Source: Cyanobium sp. NIES-981 (GTDB taxonomy: Bacteria; Cyanobacteriota; Cyanobacteriia; PCC-6307; Cyanobiaceae). From it: DNA of 5,693 nucleotides. The stretch spans positions 1-5,693 of the forward strand of contig CAMDSS010000136.1 in the NCBI GenBank assembly GCA_945907085.1, written 5' to 3'. A program made the position numbers and the translations under genes. Shown here in pieces: positions 5,422 to 5,693 of this stretch (position 1 is its first letter; each line of letters opens with the position of its first letter). The notes under the pieces are model-generated. The model saw nothing but the letters and a program-made list of their open reading frames with translations. It searched no databases and was not told where the DNA came from.

Positions 5422-5693
5422 GGTCGCTCCGGTGGGTCCCCCAGGGCCTGGATCAGCTGCTCCAGACTGCCCTCCGGCAGATCGTGGCGCAGCACCAGCC
5501 TCAGCCTTGCCGTGCCTTCGGGCACGGTGGGTGGCCGAATGGCCACGGTGAGCAGGCCTGCTGTTTCCAGATGCTGTTGCAGGGTGAGGGTGGCGCGGTC
5601 GCTGCCCACCACCAAGGGCAGGATCGGCCCTGTGCCAGGGGGGCGGGGCCAACCAGCAGCCTCTAGGCCATCGCGCCAGTGCTTGGCGCGCGC
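5412..5693 (-). CDS. bioF: 8-amino-7-oxononanoate synthase BioF, C-terminal part (5' end beyond window)
   Basis: BioF is the pyridoxal-phosphate enzyme that condenses pimeloyl-ACP (or -CoA) with L-alanine to give KAPA. Only the last 93 residues are inside the window; the gene continues past base 5693 and is cut by the edge, not broken. The visible part is the small C-terminal domain of the alpha-oxoamine synthase family: WRDGLEAAGW, then GTGPILPLVVGSDRATLTLQ, and the conserved ending LLTVAIRPPTVPEGTARLRL followed by VLRHDLPEGSLEQLIQAL. The IRPPTVPEGxxRLR motif is characteristic of BioF and the conserved arginines lie near the active-site entrance. The lysine that binds pyridoxal phosphate lies in the missing part. 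The last ten bases overlap the start of the hydrolase gene and contain its upstream context, which suggests bioF is the first or an early gene of the operon; the promoter would be outside the window. Confidence 0.93.
   Translation of the reverse strand, partial: ARAKHWRDGLEAAGWPRPPGTGPILPLVVGSDRATLTLQQHLETAGLLTVAIRPPTVPEGTARLRLVLRHDLPEGSLEQLIQALGDPPERPCN
5427..5430 (-). promoter_or_regulatory. Shine-Dalgarno sequence of the bioK-type hydrolase gene
   Basis: On the minus strand this reads GGAG and ends five bases before ATG 5421. It lies inside the end of bioF. It is the reason the hydrolase start is placed at 5421, where the genes overlap by ten bases, and not at the next ATG. Confidence 0.6.

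Overview
The window is about 5.7 kb of very compact, GC-rich DNA that is best explained as chromosome of a high-GC picocyanobacterium (Cyanobium / Synechococcus subcluster 5.2 type). The reasons are a DUF3143 protein, a TCPVDCIHWV-type [4Fe-4S] ferredoxin of the cyanobacterial/chloroplast kind, a cyanobacterial-style RsmG C-terminus, and a bioF-hydrolase-bioC-bioD cluster with the gene order known from Prochlorococcus and Synechococcus. With the starts chosen here only about 57 bases are non-coding: 56 between two divergent genes and one between two genes of a pair. No tRNA, rRNA, CRISPR, insertion sequence or obvious factor-independent terminator was seen.

Layout, left to right. (1) 1-1532, plus strand: the 3' end of a ferredoxin gene, overlapping by ATGA the start of an aldo/keto reductase gene; probably a redox pair. 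(2) 1529-2275, minus strand: rsmG, 16S rRNA m7G527 methyltransferase, tail-to-tail with the reductase gene and sharing a CTAG in which both stop codons lie. (3) 2332-3073, plus strand: a membrane-anchored J-domain protein and a DUF3143 protein, one base apart. (4) 3070-5693, minus strand: a biotin operon transcribed bioF (cut by the right edge) > alpha/beta hydrolase of the BioK/BioH role > bioC > bioD > a 51-residue membrane protein. Every junction in this operon overlaps (10, 4, 4 and 4 bases).

The biotin genes form a near-complete route. BioC methylates malonyl-ACP to open the pimelate synthesis cycle, the hydrolase removes the methyl ester to release pimeloyl-ACP, BioF condenses it with alanine to give 8-amino-7-oxononanoate (KAPA), and BioD closes the ureido ring to give dethiobiotin. 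The aminotransferase BioA (KAPA to DAPA) and biotin synthase BioB are not in the window. In related picocyanobacteria bioA is expected next to bioD; here that place is taken by the small membrane protein gene.

The region is mostly conserved housekeeping. The points most worth a second look are the cysteine-free C-terminal domain of the reductase beside a stand-alone ferredoxin, the coupled 51-residue membrane protein, the missing bioA, and the J-protein/DUF3143 pair.
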